Origin: Lottia gigantea
Lineage: Eukaryota > Mollusca > Gastropoda > Lottiidae
Direction: 5' to 3'
DNA length: 64,000 bases
Assembly: GCF_000327385.1 (NCBI RefSeq)
Contig: NW_008709333.1
Location: forward strand, 783,545 to 847,544
The notes below the pieces were generated by a model that worked only from the letters and a program-made list of their open reading frames with translations, had not been told where the DNA came from and did not search any database. The position numbers and the translations under genes were made by a program. Positions 60,996 through 64,000 of the stretch are shown in pieces (position 1 is the first letter of the stretch; every line of letters starts with the position of its first letter).

Positions 60996-61513
60996 ATAAT
61001 TTTGACAAGAGAAGGAAATAGGTTGTTGAAGATCAGGGAGGGGGTGGGGGAGGGGTATTTCCTCTTTGTGAATAATTCAAATTTCACACTTTTTTGTTCT
61101 TTGAATTTTTCAAAATCATGAATATATAAGAGACAATGCGGAGGGGTTTATTCCAATGAATTAAAGTCAACAGCTGAGGAAAAATCCGTTTGAAATTTGT
61201 ATATCATTATAATAACAGAATCAATAAAGGGCTCATCTTGAAGAAATGGATAAGGTGGTCCAATATAAGCAAAATTAAAGTGAATTTGAATTTTTGCAAA
61301 ATTAATTATGATTAGTTAGGTTCCAATATATGCATGGAATATGAAATAAAACTTCCGGAGTAATAATCAACTCCTTAAAACGCTGTCATAACCAATTAAA
61401 ACACTCTTATTCAGCCTTAGGGGTGAGGACTCGTGGGTGGGAAGGGAATTTCCGTCCCGGGGGGTCATTAAAAGTTTATATTTTTAATGGAGAGTCAATA
61501 TCTAAAATCTTTA

Positions 61514-61579
61514 GTGACGTAATACCTAATTAACATAATGTAATTAAACGTCACGCTATGACGTCACAGTATGACGTTT
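61514..61579. promoter_or_regulatory. Cluster of CRE/bZIP-type sites
   Basis: TGACGTAA (61514), ACGTCACG (61548), the full palindrome TGACGTCA (61559-61566) and TGACGTTT (61572) occur within 66 bp in AT-rich DNA. They match the binding sites of CREB/ATF-type factors. No gene start was found beside them; another TGACGTCA lies near 60565. Confidence 0.4.
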
Positions 61580-62289
61580 AACAAGGAAAATTTGACAAAA
61601 TGTTGACAAGTCCCAGGACAGTCGAGCTCTGCAACATCTTGTTAGTTGGCTGACTGATGTCGAAATTTTACTAGCTATATTTCAATTATACTATATGTAT
61701 AGAAAATATATCAGAAAGGAGAAAGTTAAAAAATCAAGCATCCAGTGCATTTATCCTTCTAAAATATAGCCTAACCTTTTTTTTTATCTGGTTGGTGCTA
61801 ACGTTAAATGCCTAGTCCCACATTAAACTAGTTTTCAGTCGTTATGATGATTATTTAAAATGGTTCGTTTCGTTTTAGTTTTATAATCCAAGATTCAAAT
61901 TGTGAAATGTAAAAACAGAAAGCGAAATAATGATTGAATCTAAATGACCTTTAAGCTTCAAGCAGAAGCTGATAGACCCATCACAGACTAGGCTTGTAGA
62001 CAGACTAAGACCAACTTTTGCTTGAAAGGGAAGCTCTGTTAACCCTGCCAGTACCAACTGACCAGACCATGATAGTCTACTGTACACTATTTCCAACTTC
62101 TGTTACTAATAAAAGGTTAATTCCTTCTTATCTCATTCATTTAAGCTTCATTAAAATCAATTAAAGAATAAATTAGACAAGGGAAACCCGAGGCTGTTTC
62201 ACTCAGAACTGTATCGTTTATCGTCTACATTCCAGTATAGGATCTCACCCCTATAGTGTGGATCTAGGAAGGGATTTAGTCATATATTT

Positions 62290-62460
62290 AGGGCCATATG
62301 CAGGGCTCGTACTTTACCTAAACTTTGACTTAAGTTAGACTCAACTCGAACTTTAAGTATGCACCGGTCGATCTTTACGAAAGTCGCGCTTTGTAAAGTT
62401 GGATTTTAGCCAAAGTTCAACTTTAGTAAAGGTAAGAGCGCCGTATACGGCCCCAAGCCT
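62290..62460. mobile_element. MITE family F
   Basis: GGGCCATATGCAGGGCTCGT/ACTTTACCTAAACTTTGACT at the left is inverted against TTTAGTAAAGGTAAGAGCGC/CGTATACGGCCCC at the right. Inverted arms are about 45 bp with several mismatches. No coding capacity. Confidence 0.8.
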
Positions 62461-63104
62461 ATATTTTCGTCATTGTGTATAGAGCATATATTATGATCGC
62501 TAACTTGTATGTTGTTGGATTATGATTCTGTAACAGTTGTTTAGACTGACAAATTTGTCTAGTTTTATGAAAAGATCTAGTCTTACAGCTTATTTCTGGC
62601 TCTCACAGTGAGAGTAAACTCTAGAAATAGCTTGGCTAAAATGTAAAGAGTTATAGCCTACGACCCACTTTTGATAACTTATGACAATGCCTATGAAACA
62701 ATGATAAAACGGCGGTGAAATATTTCAACACTATATCAAATAGCAAGGTACTTGACATGATTGTTACTATAGTAAATAAAAACTATCAAAAATATGAAAC
62801 TGAATACCATATGGTCATCATATCAAAGATATAATCTTCCCGCCAAAACTCTCCCACAGTGTCGCCATGTTGTGATACCACGTCACGTGACAACTGGACT
62901 CCATATGAATATACATAATTATGCACGTGTGTTTCGTGTATCAAAGAGCAGCAGACGAGAATATCGAGTGTATCTGGTGTGAACAGATCTTCTGTCAATA
63001 TTTTGATTCAAATTCTCGTCTGTTCAAGGTGGATTGGACCGTGGTCAACGTCTTATACCCCACGACCTCGTTACACATGCAAGCCTCAAAGGAGCAGGAG
63101 CTGG

Positions 63105-63225
63105 TTGTAGCATGGTTGTTAATGCAGTGTGCAATGGAGGAATTTTGCTAGAATGGCGACTCTATTTTTAATTTCTAACTTGCCAGGGAACTTTAGCGTG
63201 CGCAGCCTATTTATTGTACCCCCAC
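63105..63225 (-). mobile_element. SINE family S fragment
   Basis: On the plus strand: ATGCAGTGTGCAATGGAGGA then ATTTTGC, a TTTCTAACTTGCCAGGGAAC block and AGCGTGCGCAGCC. This is the reverse complement of the SINE 3' body in diverged form. Confidence 0.7.
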
Positions 63226-63661
63226 TTCATTTTTAACAAATTTCAAAATATGATTGGTATTCTCTTTGGCCCAAAATATTTGTCAGAATTTACAAATTCA
63301 CTGCCATTTTTCAAAAAGTTCTTTAAGGGACCCCTCTCCATGAGAGATTTGTGCCTTTGCGCCCCTTAAAGTGCGTATTTCCCCTATTTCATAAGAAATG
63401 ACGTATGGTTCTTACACGGAATGCTAGCACCGCCACTGCATGGCAGCTGTTTCTAATTCATCCTTAGAGTTCTCTCGGTCACCAAGTGTCCAGATCATAA
63501 CTAAACTATGATCAGAATGTGTCTCCGTCTCACAAAGTATCTGGTGAATGTTTATAGACATACTGAAATCTCATCCCTTGTTTTTATTATTACTCAAAAC
63601 CTTAGGGGGTGGGGTCCAGCAGATTCTCTTCATAATAGACGGGCTTAGTGAAAAGAGAGCT

Positions 63662-63790
63662 GGACCCCGTTTCTCAAAATATCGTTAATAAACGTACGAG
63701 GTTAAACGTTATATAAACGAACGATTTGATTACGTTAAAAGTAGCGTTTTTCTTAACTTAACGTGTAAGTATTTTGTAGAAACGGGGCTG
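63662..63790. mobile_element. MITE family G
   Basis: GGACCCCGTTTCTCAAAATA at the left is inverted against TATTTTGTAGAAACGGGGCT at the right. Inner ACGTTAA/TTAACGT blocks are also inverted. About 129 bp, no coding capacity. Confidence 0.8.
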
Positions 63791-64000
63791 TTGTCTTAGA
63801 AAAGAAATAATATAGTTTCGAACAGGAGCCAAAATACGCTAGGCTTTACGAAGGAAAAAATCAGGTATACAGGGGGATTGAAATGTTTCCAAAATGGAAT
63901 TAGACGTAGGAATTGAGGTAGACTGTCCTGCAACTGTCGTAAAGAATATAACAATGGCTATATTTTCGAAATATGAAATAAAATATCGGGTAGATATCTT

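Larger units (their letters stand above)
53421..64000. other. Upstream flank of Alx, no firm gene
   Basis: More than 10 kb with only short open frames and repeats, apart from a weak exon-like island at 54690-54980. Long gene-free flanks beside developmental homeobox genes often hold enhancers; that is an inference from family behaviour, not something shown here. Confidence 0.5.

Noticed and set aside
62921-63151. 76-codon plus-strand frame
   Set aside because: Its 3' end runs into a reverse-oriented SINE fragment and the rest shows no recognisable domain.
1-64000. Retrovirus-like, LTR or Polinton-like elements
   Set aside because: I saw no polymerase, integrase, capsid or envelope-like reading frame and no paired long terminal repeats anywhere in the window.

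Overview
The window is AT-rich, repeat-dense, intron-bearing animal DNA from a draft assembly. Short exons with GT/AG borders, long introns, tRNA-derived SINEs, many palindromic MITEs and a protostome-type Alx homeobox gene point to a lophotrochozoan. A gastropod mollusc such as a limpet is my best guess; this is inference, since no species marker is present.

Layout. (1) 1-5453: repeats and unexplained non-coding DNA. (2) 5454-6350, plus strand: a two-exon gene for a small secreted protein with two copies of one six-cysteine module joined by an Arg/Gly/Gln linker. (3) 6351-10010: non-coding, with a 51-bp-type minisatellite. (4) 10011-10820, minus: a single-exon gene for a serine-rich, probably disordered 269-residue protein that I do not recognise. 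(5) 14020-19301, minus: a ten-exon gene for a 692-residue cyclic-nucleotide-binding protein of CNBD2 type. All ten exons join in frame. (6) 24425-53121, minus: a four-exon Alx paired-class homeobox gene about 29 kb long. Exon 1 carries an octapeptide-like motif, exons 2 and 3 split the homeodomain between residues 46 and 47, and exon 4 carries the OAR motif. (7) 53122-64000: no convincing gene, only repeats and possible regulatory DNA upstream of Alx.

An assembly fault lies inside Alx. The 5' part of exon 2 runs into pBluescript-type polylinker (45386-45416), then 50 N (45417-45466), then 18 G. The residues just before the homeodomain are therefore missing.

The repeats tell a connected story. 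One SINE family has at least eight copies. One copy (22756-23086) has clear 12-bp target-site duplications and sits inside an older MITE. Another copy fills most of a 184-bp CNBD2 intron. The 3' tail of the SINE matches the unit of the minisatellite arrays at 1-305, 9269-9785 and 46415-47395, so the arrays probably arose by amplification of SINE tails. A second dispersed repeat carries a hammerhead-ribozyme-like core (CTGATGA, stem, GAAAC), with compensatory stem changes between two copies. No gene cluster or defence-like system is visible. The three main genes look unrelated in function: a secreted cysteine-rich protein, a probable cilium or sperm cyclic-nucleotide sensor, and a developmental transcription factor. 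I saw no virus-like element.
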